A DNA stretch of 64,000 nt from Istiophorus platypterus. Taxonomy: Eukaryota; Chordata; Actinopteri; Istiophoriformes; Istiophoridae. The position numbers were made by a program, and so were the translations under genes. The DNA is taken from NCBI GenBank assembly GCA_016859345.1, contig CM029128.1, positions 16,016,604-16,080,603 of the forward strand, read 5' to 3'. Positions 23,461 to 37,040 of this stretch are shown here, in pieces. Every line of letters begins with the position of its first letter. Within the stretch, counting starts at the first letter, position 1. The notes under the pieces are model-generated. The model was not told the origin of the DNA. It saw nothing but the letters and a program-made list of their open reading frames with translations, and did no database searches.

Positions 23461-23645
23461 GAGATCGATTTCCTTCCTGAGGCGAAGTGTTCAGATGACT
23501 AATGCTCAGAGCTGCAGAGAGCACGGTGCTCCCATCAGTTCTAGCACCAAAGCACTGTTGACAGCATCCTAAGAACTGCAGCCTCAGAACTGATGAGGCA
23601 GCGGGAGAGAGGACAGACGAGGACTGTGCCGTCAGAAGCCAGCAG
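23461..23645 (+). other. Candidate exon (non-coding or UTR), 185 bp
   Basis: A roughly 50-nt pyrimidine-rich run (23404-23450) leads to GAACTTGGCAG, a good acceptor. The 185-bp segment that follows is visibly GC-richer than its surroundings, is rich in GA-type words, and ends CAGCAG|GTAGAG, a plausible donor. Two of the three plus frames stop early and the third is open for only 36 codons from the acceptor (to TAA near 23570). It would therefore be a UTR or lncRNA exon, a terminal coding exon, or chance. I do not recognise any encoded peptide. The minus-strand 88-codon frame across it also has no domain. Confidence 0.3.
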
Positions 23646-24075
23646 GTAGAGCAGGAAAGGGATAGAAAAACAAAAACAGCATGCAATTAAAACACGGCAC
23701 TCCATACTACACTCTGGGGTTTTGGGGTTAGTGATTTAAAGATTATTCATAATATCTATTTGGTATAGTATGAGGCAGAGGAAAGAGGTTGGTAAAAAAA
23801 AACAAAAAACAGAAAAACATCCCACAGACACAGACAGAACATGAGCTGTGGAGACATGAAAATCAAAGAGGAACAGACTGAGCAGTTTATTACTTCCCTC
23901 CCTTTATTCTCTCTGTTATTTCCACTTGGTAATTAGTTAACAAGTACATCAACGACCCAGTTTACACAAGGTATGCGTGCACACTCTGTTGTTGCGAAAT
24001 AATCACATTATCTTGATATCACCCACTTTGCGTTTAATTCTCAATATGCAAAATAGGTTTTGACAAACATGGTCA
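23646..24075. other. No gene recognised
   Basis: Ordinary AT-rich sequence with an A-rich patch at 23790-23818 separates the candidate exon from the next interspersed repeat. Confidence 0.45.
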
Positions 24076-24261
24076 GGTCAAGACAATTTTATTTATATAG
24101 CGGCATATATGAGGTTATAACAGGGCACTTTTCTTGTGGAGCAGGTCTGAATAAATTACTATTTACAGAGAATCAGCCTTCCCCCATGAGCAAGATCCCG
24201 GCTCATGGCGGGTGGTTATCTGCCTCGACCGGCTGTGTTGAGAATAAGAGAAAGAGGGGGG

Positions 24262-24302
<41 letters not shown>

Positions 24303-24720
24303 TAATAAGAATAGTAATAACATTAATGGCAAAAATAAGACAAATAATAATAATAAGTCAAATAATAAGACAAGTCATAATAATTGAACTAGAGGGTGTT
24401 GAGAAGTTTAATGGGGACAGTAGATGGATCTGCAGCCGTGCATCCAGACTCTACAGCATCAGAGGCAAAAAATCTGTAGAAAGCGGCAGGAGGAGAGAGG
24501 AGAGAGACGAGAAAGCACAAAACGTCTGAAGAGAGAAGAAGCCAAGTTAGTAACGAGCACTGAGGGATGTGAATGCATAGATATGGGGAGGGAGAGGAGG
24601 AGAGAGAAGCTCAGTGCATCATGGGAAGTCCCCCGGCAGTCTAGACCTATAGAAGCATAACTAGGGGATGGTTCAAGGCAAGCCTGAGCCAGGCCTAGAG
24701 TAGACTATTATGTTAGGAAT
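24076..24720 (+). repeat. Teleost interspersed repeat ('caattttatttatatagc' family) with AG tract
   Basis: The left end AAGACAATTTTATTTATATA, the CAGGGCACTTTTC block, the CCCCCATGAGCAAG block, CTGCCTCGACCGG, an AG run, an AATAATAATA-rich segment, and CATCATGGGAAGTCCCCCGG all appear in the order I recall for a very common teleost repeat. Short plus-strand frames (24060-24660) lie inside it and are not genes. The element class is uncertain to me. Confidence 0.75.
24264..24299 (+). repeat. AG microsatellite inside the teleost repeat
   Basis: An uninterrupted AG run of about 36 bp is preceded by a G-run (24256-24264). This position is commonly AG-rich in the repeat family. Confidence 0.95.
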
Positions 24721-27700
24721 AATAGCAGGATGAGGTGAAGTTGGATGATCTTTCAATTTGTTGGGCCTTTTTTTTTCTCTCACAGACTGAATTTTTAACT
24801 GGATGAGATCACATTGCAATGCAAGTCAGTCTCCAACCAGTTGTGCTCTGGCCTATAATATAGCATTCCAATTGCAACTGTTCAACTTGATTACACCTTG
24901 CATTAACACTCAATTCCTATATACATAAATTTTATCTAGAGACAAATCATGTTCATACCAGGTGTAAATGGGGTCAGTATTATAATATGAGCTACTGCTA
25001 TTTAGTTATAGATGGAATTAATTGTTTACAATGTGGAAAATTAACTTCAGTTTCAGGAAAGATTTCAGGGATAGGGCACGTGTGAAATAACTTTAAAAGA
25101 CATAGATGCTGCAAAGTGATTAAAATAATAATAATAATTATGTAACAAAGAAAGAGTAAGGTGGTCAATTCATGACCTCATGTAGACATTTTTGGTCTTA
25201 TTATATTTGGTATTAGGTCTATTTATTATACGCAAGGTTTCACTAGTTTCAACTTATAAATTACTTTGAAAACATGCTTTAAGGACAACGCACTTCCTCA
25301 AACTACACAGCTTCCTCTTTTTAACGTGCTGCTGATTTTCCACTACTCTCCTCTTATCTAACTCAGTCTTGTACATCTTGGTTTCAGCATGAAATCTTAT
25401 TTTAATAAGCGGAGGGCCATCATCCAAAACCATTCATATTTATGAATATAGTTTCAATTCATGGTCTTTTTATTTGTGGTTGAATAATGGAGATGCTGCT
25501 GTATGTAAGGTACAAAACATGAGAACAAAGACAACTGTGTGCACACTGTAGAAAAAGTATGACACAGCATACAATCAAACTACTAACACTTGCCTGATTA
25601 TACAAAAGCCTATTGTCAGCAAAAAGGCAGCACAAGCAGTTATAAAGCACACTAATGTAAGCACCACAACAATTGAAACCGGCCACACTGGGGCTTGGTG
25701 GTTTGTTATGGTGCACATGCTCCAGCCCACTCCAAAGTGCAGTATGTGCAGCATAAGCTAAACACAACTCATCTGACTGTCAGAGAAAAGTCTGGTCCCT
25801 AAGTTTCAGTAACAACAACTGCTGAGAAACAGTAATAACTACAATAATAACAGTTAATACTATCGAGTCCTGTAGCAGTTTGGGCACTGTCAGAATAAAA
25901 TAAAAGGTAGTGTCCTCCAGTGCAGGTTATGACCAGAAAAAAAATATTCACAAGGGTCACTGGTTGATTTTATTTGTAAATTGAGAATATAACTGATCCT
26001 TTTTGATTTTTAACATAAAATAGACACAATCAGCACCTTGTCACAACCAATGTTTGGTTTATCCATACACTGCTGGGTCAAATGTCATTATACCCAATTA
26101 AAAACTATATTTAGTAAATGAATAATCCAAAATCTTATGTAGGCAAGGCTCAATCCAGTGTGAGTGTTTTTGTCATACTATATTACTTTATTACTAATAA
26201 ATAAAAAATAAAAAAAAAAATAGATACATAACTACTTTATTACTAAACAGTTGATTTCTGGATTCAGTTGTTGGATATTAAGTTAGCCTTTTGGTTTTTA
26301 ATTGAGAAGAGCATTGACTCTGAACTGAAAGTACATAGAGCTCTACAGTGAAGTAAGCAAGGACATTTTGAGAAGAATCGACATGACCAAATGCCACAGG
26401 CTAGGCTGAAAAAGATTTGAAATACCTTTTGATTCTACTCTATTTTTCTTCAGTTCTTCCTCTAGGGGCAGAGCAGCATTGCTATTTTAAGAAAATGGCC
26501 TGTCAGCTTTATTTTATTATCCAGTGTATACTTCCCGCTAAGCACTGCAAGAGGTTCAACTGGTGAGATTTGTGGAGGAGGAAATATAAATATGTGCAGC
26601 TTGTTAACCTCTGATGCAGATAAAGTTTATTTTTCTTTATCTGTGATTCTATTCAAAACTAATCAGTATAAACAGTGTTTGAAAGAAACCACTCTTCCCC
26701 AGAGTAAGGTTAGAGGAGAGAAGGTGTTTTGCTAATAGTCCTTACTGCTACATTGTAAGGCTCACTGAGGAAGGGCATCTGATAAATGCATGAAACTTTA
26801 AATAGAAATCCTCAACACAGGTAACTTTGATGATCCAACTGCAAGATTTGATAAAAGACCCCAAATGTTTGCATCTACACTTGTTTATATTAGCAAGCAT
26901 GCAGACTTGGTGGTGCCGTCTGCATACGGCTGCACCAGCAGAGAACGAGATAGCAAACATGTTGATCACTTATTACGGGGCCTTCAGGCTCTGTTATCTG
27001 TTTTGTGTGTTGCCCTTGTCTGGTTGTGTGGTTGAGTCCTGGTAAGTGGAGAATGAATTAGTGCAAATGTTTGGCGGTCACCCAGATGTAGTCCAGCCTT
27101 CCTTCTTTCTTTCTGTCTCTTCCTCCATGTAATGTGTTTTTGTTTGGTTTGGTTTTAATTCATTGTACATCCAGACACACCATTATTCACTCATCCAATT
27201 TTGATTCAACCTATTATACTGATGAACCATTACACAGATTCAGTTAGCGTGTAAGTTTCTGTTAGAGTACTGTGATGCATATGTATGTGGTTCTTTTTAA
27301 GCAGTTTTTGAAACAACATCAGGCATTAGCAGTAACTTTAGCTGATTGAAGCAGTGGAAAATAATGACTTTAGTCTGAGAAAGTATAGCAGAATTTGACA
27401 GAATGGTTTTTACTGTGCCTTTTAAAGCTTTATGGCCTATATCAGCTCATTTCGTATTTTAGTTTTTAACTTAAAATCCTTGCATACATCTCTTTCTCCA
27501 GCACATCTTTCTTTTCCTGATTTCCTTTTTCCATCCTATCTCCTCCCTCCTGCAGCAATATACACTCTATATGTACTTTCCATCCCTGTCCTCTTACATC
27601 CGTCTCTCCCCATCAGTAATTTTATTGATCATAATATTTTGGCGATGGTATGTGTTAACAGCGAGAACTCATTGTTTATAACAACAGGGAGGTCTCTGTG

Positions 27701-28210
27701 TATGAATGCCGTTTTTTTGTGTGTGTATAAATGAGCATTTGTTTGTGCAATAAAGACCGTGTGAGGGTGAGTTTGCATGTAAGCTGTTCATTGTGGTGGG
27801 TGGAAGTGGCTGTGCCTGACTGATTAGACCCTTTGGTGAGTGTACCCACCTCTCACCAGCCATCCTTCACACTGACAGCTGGGCTGTGGAAGTGAATGCC
27901 TCCCTGCCTCTAAGCGTGTCTGTGCTTCCATTTTATGAGCCTTTGTGAGTGTTTCCAGGTGTGCATTTCTGTGTGCTTCCATTTTCATGCCAGCTAGTCG
28001 GTAATATTACAAGCATTTTGGATGAATGTGAACTGTATGGTGTGTCTGATCTGTCTCCCACAGTCATCACTTACTGTATGTTTCAGCCTGGCAGCTAAGT
28101 AAGTATATGTTAATGTCATCAGGCTAATGACTTCCACTTGATACTGAAGCTTGTGCCTTCCTGTGCATATGTTTGTTAGATTATTTTTTTGTACTTTGTG
28201 GCATTTTTAT
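24721..28210. other. No gene recognised
   Basis: AT-rich sequence with an AAT-type run at about 25122-25138, an A-rich patch at 26197-26221 and a pyrimidine-rich stretch at about 27490-27610. Open frames up to 102 codons show no recognised domain. Confidence 0.45.
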
Positions 28211-28211
28211 G

Positions 28212-28333
28212 CCTTTTTTACAGACAGCAGAGAGAGATTACAGGCAATCGGGGGAGAGAGATGCAACCAAGGTTTGGACCGGGGACATTGCAGTTCATGG
28301 TCAACCCCTAACCCCTAAGCCACAGGTTGTGCT
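28212..28333 (-). repeat. tRNA-derived SINE relic
   Basis: On the minus strand the sequence runs TGGCTTAGGGGTTA (A-box-like), then GGTCCAAACC (B-box-like) about 30 bp later, then a pyrimidine-rich body with TCTCTCTCCCCCGATTGCC. This is the layout of a common fish tRNA-derived SINE. Promoter boxes are mutated relative to the usual consensus. It is not a functional tRNA, because no cloverleaf can be completed. Confidence 0.6.
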
Positions 28334-29125
28334 TCTTGTGTGGTACTTGTAAGCGTAACATTATACAATCTTTTCTGTGAAGAATTTGTGCTTTACCCTG
28401 AAAGTTAAGTGCATAATTTAAATGCCCTCCATAGTAGAGTGAAGAGATAGGATATCTTAAAAATGCGGTTATTCCAGAAAGTACTATAGAATGATAAGTG
28501 GTAATAGAGAGGGTTGCTAGTGTGTGTCTCTTTGCAGTTTGAACTGCAGAAACATAAACCATCTCACTCTGTTTCTCTCTCTCTCTTTGCTCCCCTCATA
28601 TTTAAAGCAGCTTTCCTTCCCAGCTTTGTCAGATGAAACTTTGAACACCATCCTCTTATTCATCTCAGAGTGCAGTTCATTTCTCCTTCATGAATGCACA
28701 TCACATCATTATGTATGGATTTCTGACTGGTAGAAGGTACAAGGAACCAAAACAAAACTCCAGCAGTTTCATGTTTTCTCTCCCCCGCTCTCGATTTGCC
28801 CTCACCATGCTGAACACTCCATTCTGACTTTTAATTAACTCTTCTCTAGGACATTTTCCTTTGGGTTCTATTAATATTCCACATCTGTTGGTTATTTCAT
28901 ATCCGTTTGAGTCAGTGCAAATTGTGATTTTTACGTCAGACAAATTTAAATCGACAATGACTGTTTTAAGTCATATGATGTTTGAGATGAGCCATTGTGT
29001 CTTCCAAATCACACCACACAGGAAAAAGTGTCACTGTATTTTAGTCCTTAATTTATCTTTGTTGTTAAAATTTAGGAAACATGTAGAAACAACGGTCAAG
29101 TGTGCAAGTAAAGTCCGTCGCAATT
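28334..29125. other. No gene recognised
   Basis: A pyrimidine-rich run at 28568-28600 and short frames only. Confidence 0.45.
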
Positions 29126-29129
29126 GTTA

Positions 29130-29390
29130 GTGATAGCACATACAGGTTGGACTGAAATGCAGATTCAGAGGTAGGCATTCAGTGAAGATACTTTTAATAA
29201 TGAAAAACAGTCTCAAAGGCAGATGAAATGAACAAGCTGGCAGGCAGGAACGCAGGTAAGCAGACGCACAAAGAAAATACACACTCTGTGAGGGACAGAG
29301 GGAACCCAAAAGGGGGCATGGGCAGATGATCCAACTAAAGGATGGGGACAAAGGGCTAGCGGGACCAGGAGCAGATTGTGACACACACTT
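29130..29390. repeat. Teleost interspersed repeat relic ('...caaagggctag...ttgtgaca' family)
   Basis: Features in order: an AGGCAGATGAAATGAACAAG region, GCTGGCAGGCAGGAACG, AGAGGGAACCC, GATCCAACTAAAGGATGGGG, ACAAAGGGCTAGCGGG, and an end at GATTGTGACA. The series fits a common teleost repeat that I remember as ending in TGTGACAG. It is diverged and truncated. Confidence 0.5.
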
Positions 29391-32300
29391 ACACACATCA
29401 TGACTCATCAGAAGCTGTGAAGAATTTAGCAGTTAACTTTTTTTTCCCCTAAGTTCTATTTTTAATCCTAAAAAAGTACAGACAGATGCAACAGATGTTA
29501 AAAGAGAAGACAAATTGAGAGTGAAAACACAAAATAAAAGTGGCAATATAACAAACAACATATAAAAACTACAGAACATAGATTACTCACAAAGTCTACA
29601 CATCCATAATAAATGATAAAATAATATTTTGACACTGGACTAATGATAAAAAATTATTTGGAAAGGACAAGGTTTTGAACACAAGGTAAAACCTCTTTCT
29701 GTGTCTAAGTATGTCAGTGATGTGCTGACTTTGCAAAATCCGAAGTAATGCCAATTAAAAACTCAGTAGAGAATGAGCTTTGGTACTCGTGTCACTATAA
29801 ACCCACCCTCTCCTTGGATACTGGCAATCTTGAATTTAGAGAATTTTAAGGCTCATGCAGAGTTGAAAATATGTTCAATATTATCAGGTACAAGCCCATG
29901 TTAGTTCCTGAGTTACTCAGAAGGGTTAAGACTGAGGTTGCAAATCCGTCACACTACCTGATAAGATTTGCAAAAAAATCAGGACTTTTCCTGGAATTGT
30001 CATGATGTCAAATTTGATCTTAACTGGCTAAATAAACTTCTAGTCCCTGAAATAAATTCAACAACGCGGTTTTAAAGCTGACTTTGCAGGGATACCAGGA
30101 GGAATTATGTGCTTATATGTCAGTACATGTGTCTTTGTGTTTGGACATGCAGTTATGCAACCCTGCTTCCCGGAAATTATGTTTGTATGCTGCTGGGTAT
30201 TTTATCATACTAGAAAGTCACATGATTGAATCCTGGGTTTTGTTTCTTTTCAAACGATGAAAGTGTTAATATGTTGTGTGGCAAATCAACCCGATGCAGA
30301 TGAGTAAGCAATATTGTCTTTTTTTATTCCATACAGTCCTCTTCCTTGTCTAAGCTTGGCCAGCAGTTCTGAGATTTGGACATGTTATACAAATATCAGC
30401 ATATATAACCTTGAGCTGCTGACCTCAAGCAGATATGAGGAGCATCCAAATATCTTCTATCATTTTCAAACTTGTAGTGTGTACAAATTTATGCTCATTA
30501 TATGGACTTCCACTGTCTAATATGAAGTCAATATCCTGAAACGCATCCACTTATCCTCACTGACACAGAAAAACACCAAGATCTTCATTTAAAATTTCTC
30601 TAAAATTACTAACTTTGGATTATGGTCCCTTGCCTTGACTGTGACCCTGGGAAAATCAAACCTTACCCTTGCCTGCCCCTCTTCATTAATTAAATCAAAT
30701 TATTTATTTCTCAGGAGGAATCAAGGAGATTGTTTTTGAAATTCTTAGATGATAATCCACAAAAAGGCCTTGAAATAAAGTGTCTAAAATCATACACATA
30801 AAAGACCTGGGGCTTTCTACAGTGAGTGGTTAGCATAACTATGCTAAAAATAAATAGCAATCCAATAATATTACTTTAATGCAATGCAATTTCAAAGAAA
30901 CAGACAAAGTCCACTTAATTCTGAGACAAGCAGCTCAGCTGACTTCGCCTGTGATGCAATTCACAGTCCACGGTGCTAAAATGCCAGAATAATATTGAGG
31001 GGAAAGTAAAGCCCTTTGATATTGCCAAAATGAAAGAGGAAGAGAATCAGTTTTTTTGATAATGCTCCCACAATTTCTGTCTGTTGATGTTGAGGATCCA
31101 TTTAGTGATGGATTTTCTCCTCCTTTGTCTACGAAGGCGAACACATTCTGTCACTTCTCATTTTGTCTCATTTCTTGTCCATGTGAAGGAGGCTTTTGCA
31201 GTGCTGGCTGCTTTGCACATTTTATGCTGTTTTCTTTTTCTGATAGACAATGAATGAATATGAGTTCAACATAGTTGTCTCTATGAGTGAGCAGGCAAGC
31301 TTTTAGCAGTGTTGAGGCAAGTTCGCACTTCTTGTTGTCTCTAATTATGACAATGTTCAATCATGTCTCCCTAAAATCACTTTCATATACAAGTAATTTG
31401 ATTAGGCAAATACATTCTGTAGGCAATATTATATTCTGCCCAGATTAAGCTTTTTATCGACATGAGGAAATGTGAGGGAACAAACATCTGCGAAGCATTC
31501 AATGTCATTGTATTTCATTCATATCCCCTTCAGTATTCGCTGAAGTTTTATGGTAATGTTTATGCAAAGTACTTGCTTATTATCAGGAAAATATTGTGGT
31601 CTTGGTTAAATGTGGAAAAAATCTAAGATGACTTGAAACACAATATCAGAACTGATCTATGATCGGGACACTGACTTTTTCAGAGACAGTTAGGTTACGA
31701 AACACAAGTTTAACTGGTACATCCTGAATACACAAAAACATCTTGGCTGCATGTAGCTGCATGACCACAGACAGTCAACAGAAACCATACATGTAATTGT
31801 GTCAGGAACAGTCAGACCTCTGAGACAACATTTTAAGTTTTTGTTTCTCATTTCATTACAATGTTAACTGTTGAAATCATATTCATTGATCTACAGTGAA
31901 CTTTTCTATCTGACTGGATTCCAGTGAAGTTGGTGCCATATAACTTTTTGTATTCAGTAATAGCAACTTCTAGTAACAATGATTAAATGATCCATGAATG
32001 AATCCTTCTCCATATGACTTCTGAACAATATTAGGATGTCACACTTCCTGGATTGAAAAACACATGGCTGATGATTGAGCTGAATTCAGTTTCTTACAAA
32101 TGTATTTTCCAAAGCTAAAGAGAACATAAATGTGCTTTGTAGAAGATAAGGTTGCAGTTTCAATAGAGAAAAATATTATTTGTCAATAAAGCAGCCTCAT
32201 AAGATTAATACCACAACCATGCAAAATAACAGTTTGACACATTTTCTCAGTCTTAAACGTGTTTTTTCCCCCTCTTCTCTGAATGATTACATGTAAATGA

Positions 32301-33020
32301 CATAAAAGATTACGTGTGAATGAGACAAATCTGAATTTGTAGAGCAGATCATGAGATGCAGTAAGCCTGAATGTCATCCGCCAGCATGTGGCTCAATTAG
32401 CAGCTCAAGAACGCAAACCTGTGACGTTCTCACAGAGGGCAGCAAGAAAACAGAGAATGAACTTAGGTTAACCAATCTGTGTGACTATACCAGCTACAAA
32501 ACTAAATCCAGCAAACAGAGACATTAGAAACAAGATACTGCACCTTACAAGGTGTCTGCTAATTCTTATGACATTATGCTAATGTCTTTGAGGTCAGACT
32601 TATAGTTTCGTTTTTGGCCACTGAGACTTTTTCGTTTTTTACTTTCTGAACAACTCCCTCTCGTTGAGGTTTTTTTTTTTGTTTTCTTTTTTTAATCCAT
32701 AAGAGGTTTTCAAGGACTGCAGGCTCTTCAGTAATAACCTGCCTCACACAAGCTCATTACATTCACTGTCACATTATTTTTCCTCCAGCTCTGCTAGAGC
32801 ACTACTTTGTAGGCAGATAACAGATATGTTCAATGCCATTTGGCGGAGAAAAGTTTAAATGATGCTTAGGACCTGCGACTGACAAGGGCCTTAAAAAATT
32901 GTTAGACCATTAGGTAATTTTTTTTTCGATATTAAATTTTCAACCAATTATCATTGATAGAATATTTTCTTTTCCTTGATGATGATGGTCATAGATTTGA
33001 ACCAACAACTAAAACCGACC
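29391..33020. other. No gene recognised
   Basis: AT-rich sequence. Open frames are 69 codons or shorter with no recognised motif. A T-rich tract is present at 32669-32693. Confidence 0.45.
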
Positions 33021-33024
33021 ATTA

Positions 33025-33085
33025 AAACCTTCATGAAGGGAGGATTTATTGCTTTAGGGATGGTATTGTTGGTCTTCTGACCAGT
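33025..33085 (+). repeat. Short relic related to the repeat at 50320
   Basis: CCTTCATGAAGGGAGGATTT followed by ATTGC matches, with small changes, the word at about 50327-50350. Only this short core is convincing, so the boundaries are approximate. Confidence 0.4.
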
Positions 33086-33089
33086 TGGC

Positions 33090-36000
33090 TGGGTCACCGG
33101 GCCAGGCTTAAATATCTTCACAACTACTGGATACATTGCTCCAGAAAACTGTACTTTGTGCGCTAATTTATGTGCAAGTAAATATATAAACAATTATAAG
33201 CAAATAAGTTAATAACCAGCATAAATGAACCAGAAACAACTAAAGTATGGCTAAATAAGATTGTCTGGAACATAGTTAACATAGGAGCTGGACATTAGAG
33301 CGAGAGGATCACACTACAGGAGAGGTTTGAAGTTTCCATTAAATTTGTATACGTTTTCTACAGGCATTAAAAAAATTGCCCACTCCATATTGTAATCATC
33401 GTGATTGAAGCTGAGTGCAACCAATCGTTAACAGCGACCTTTCGACCTTGAAGGGTGAGAATCTATAACTACAGAAATGGCTTGAGCAGGACTCCAGAAT
33501 AATAGTTTTAAAGTGTTATTAAACCAAATAGCCCTTCTACCATGTGTGATATTTGAATGCAGTCACTCAGCCAGCATTAAATTGTCAAGCAGGCTCCCAG
33601 CTTATATATATTAATAGACAAACCATTGTGATAACAGCCAACATTGTACAGCACTCGGAGAGAACTACATATACCTTTATACCGACTATTGCCCTATTGC
33701 CAACTATTATATCTCTCTTTTTCAAATAGTGCCTATAATATTGTTATAGTAATGCCTGCTTTTACTCAGATGTAAGGAAAAAGTAAAAATCAGCAAAATT
33801 CCTTTCAAATTAGAACATTTGAATATTTTTATACTTTGCAGTGTTGATCAATTGCAGAAGAGGTTGACCTCTCTCTCCGCATGTGTCTTTTTTGCGAATA
33901 TACATTCTTAAATTTTTACAATATTCAAAACTTAAAATGCATATTTGATGTTTTTCCAAGCAAAAAGGTCTTGCAAAAATAGATTTGAGGCACAAAAAAA
34001 AACAGTGGCGAGTACATTAAAATCATTTTGTGTGACACCAGTACATGTAACATGTCTTCATACTCAACATCTGTGACTGACTCTTTTGTCTGTGTTTCAT
34101 GGCTCCAGCTGTGTTGTTTTGAGCATGTCATAGTCTGTGTTGGATGAATTTTTGACTTTTCACAGACAAAACAATACTGAGTAGTGCAGACACTTAAAAG
34201 AATAGAGGCCCAAGGGGGATTGACAGCGTGCGTACACCTACTGCCATAAGCACTCGTCAAACAGAGCAGCACAATGACACTAGTACAAAGACTGACATGG
34301 CTGAATTAACCTTTTGTTCCAGATGAGGATAAGGAAACAGAAGATTTTAGAGATGGTGTCCTGACTGCAGCCAAAATCTTGTCAAAACCTTCTACTTCTT
34401 TCCACTAGATTTGATGTTTTGACCCTCATCACTCCCGCACACCCGATTGTTATTCAAAACAACAAATCTGTACTTTAGATTCACAACATGGATTGTTGAA
34501 GATAGAGCTCCCAAACTCCCTCTTGAAACAAAGTAGTCCGTAAAGTTGAGCACACAGGTAAATAGTGTAATAATCCTAGGGAGCTGAGTCCTTGGTAGTT
34601 CTAAAGCCTCTTGATTTTGTCCTCCAACACATCAAACTGGTGTAAAGGATAATTAAAGTAGTTGAAAAGCTGCATGGATGTAAACAAGTCTTAATTAGCT
34701 TATTGCTGAAACAGTGGTTTTGTTGTTTCAAACAATACAGCTATTAAAGAACTTTATTTTTATGCTGAAAAGGAGAAAGGCAGGCTTCCAATACAACTTA
34801 CTAAATAACAAAATGATAACTCACATCTCCTTATTTGACATAATAATTTAGCGAGTGAGGAAGTTTTCTAAATGAGACAGTGGCTGAAGGCTATGTGGGT
34901 GTACAGTATTTGGCTGGACGAAAGCGAGGAGCAGGGATGTGGCCCTGGGTTGGCATCGACACCTGAAGAGCATTGAGGCCCAATTGGGGACACTGCATCA
35001 CCAGTCTGGTTCAGTGTTCAAGGTTTATGGGGAAAATATCCTTGAAAATAAGGAGAAATCAAAAAACAAACCACGGATCCAAAATAATACCAATACTGTC
35101 AGTTAACACTCAAACCATTGTCCTTTCATATCCTTTGATCCACGGGTGTTTTCAGTTTTCTTGATGCTACCAGCCACACAAAAATCCAGCCCCCCTCAGT
35201 CCAAGAATGAAAGTCATGTGTAGTAGGTGTGAGCAGGGAGGAGCAGGTTTACCTCAGCATCTTGCTGGTGTTAATGGAGAATGTACATTCTGCTACAGAA
35301 TCGGATACAAGAGCACAGTGCAAGTTTGTAGTAGTACGGTGTGGTTTGCACTTCAGATCAGCACACAAAAGGACACAGGCTGGTCATGCTGATTTGAAAG
35401 TCCAGCTCTTTACAGCAAGTACACTAAATAACACAAGTACCAAAAGCATCATAATACTCTTGACTAATAAATTTGTAATTCACAGGGCTCAGGTGTTTTA
35501 ATCCAATCAGAAAATCCATTACAGCATCTCTACCACCTACTTTTTGTCCGATTATCAGCTTAATAGAAGTTCCTGTCACCTCGAATGTCTTCTGCACACG
35601 ATCAAAGCAAGTTTCCCTGCCCTCACGATTATGGGGAAAGCATACATCAAAGACCTTCAAATAATTAAGTATTTGTGGCAGGTTTTTCCCATCATTTTAT
35701 ATACATTTAAAGCTAAGTCTATACATGCAGTTGTTTATTCGCACTATTTTCTGCCTATGCCTATGCATCAAAAACCCTGCCAGGGAGCAGCACCATGAGC
35801 AGATAAGTAAGAGAAATATTCTCTGATGTTAATCTTTTCATTGGTGGTGTTGCTGCTGCTCCCTCCATGTTTGCTTCTGCTAACAAGCAATGTAGACTTT
35901 CCTTTTTATTCTGTCAGTCTTGCATCATTGGTGGATTCTCCTTCCGCTCCTCTCCGTCTCTCTTGTCTCTCTCCATCCCCATTACTGCTACCCACTGAAG

Positions 36001-36949
36001 CCATTCATTCACTGCAGAAACCAACATGAACTCATCTACCAAGCACTACTGTATGACTCTGTCCACCTCACTTACTATTTGTGAGGCTATGCTTTAACTT
36101 TAAAAAACAATTACCATGGTGTTAGAGTCCTAAGTAACAATTCTGCTGAAACAATGAGTCATTTGCTGCTTTTTTTTTTCATTTTATATCAGAGTAAACA
36201 GAAGCTTTGGGATTTCAACTGTTGGAGGAAAGAAAACAATTTAAAGATGTCACCTTGGGCTGTGGGAAATTGTGATGGGCGTTTTTTGCACTGCTTTCTG
36301 GCATTTTAGATCTAAAAAAAGTAATTGCGAGATTAGTCAATGATGAAAACTGTCACAAGTCCCAGCTCTTGTAATAAGAAATCTGCAAAACACAAACCAT
36401 GGAAGTCATTATGCCATTTAATTGAGTTTAAATCTACTTCATGCCTTTAAGGTCATTTCCATTCTCATTAGCTATTGTAAAAATAATCGAGTACTTCAGT
36501 GAAAGGGGTACACACAACATCTAAAAACCACAGTGGAGCGGGCAAAGTTAACAAGGCAGAAGAATTAAAAAAAAAAAAAAGCTGGAGGTAGGAAGAAAGA
36601 TGAGATGAGGAAAAGAAGGTGAAAGAGACAGAGTGGGGAAGCCGACAAACGATAAAAGCCCGAGACAGAACAAGATAGAGAGACTGGGATTCTTCTTCAG
36701 TAATCAGTGAAGGTCAACAGCCTACTGTCCTCGCAGAAAGCCACTTGCACTGCTGGCTGTTTCTGCACTTGTTTCTCAAAACGAGCTTGGCTGAATCTCT
36801 TTCTCTGTTTTGATGTAGCACAAGTGCGAAAAACAAAAACACAGGTGGCTAAAACCAAGAGCCTTAATGTCTGAAATGAGAGTGTTGAAAGTGAATTGAG
36901 TTTGTTGAAGTCCCTAGATGGGCATTTGTTGAATGTCAGCATGAGTGAG

Positions 36950-36952
<3 letters not shown>
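33090..36952. other. No gene recognised
   Basis: Mostly AT-rich DNA with chance frames (longest 115 codons, minus strand, 33925-34272, with no domain). A pyrimidine-rich run lies at 35925-35990 and an A run at about 36567-36580. Confidence 0.45.

Positions 36953-37040
<88 letters not shown>
36953..37040 (+). repeat. Compound microsatellite GT then GA
   Basis: A pure GT run (36953-37020, 34 units) passes directly into a GA run (37021-37040, 10 units). A minus-strand frame across it encodes only poly-threonine-histidine and is an artefact. Confidence 0.97.
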
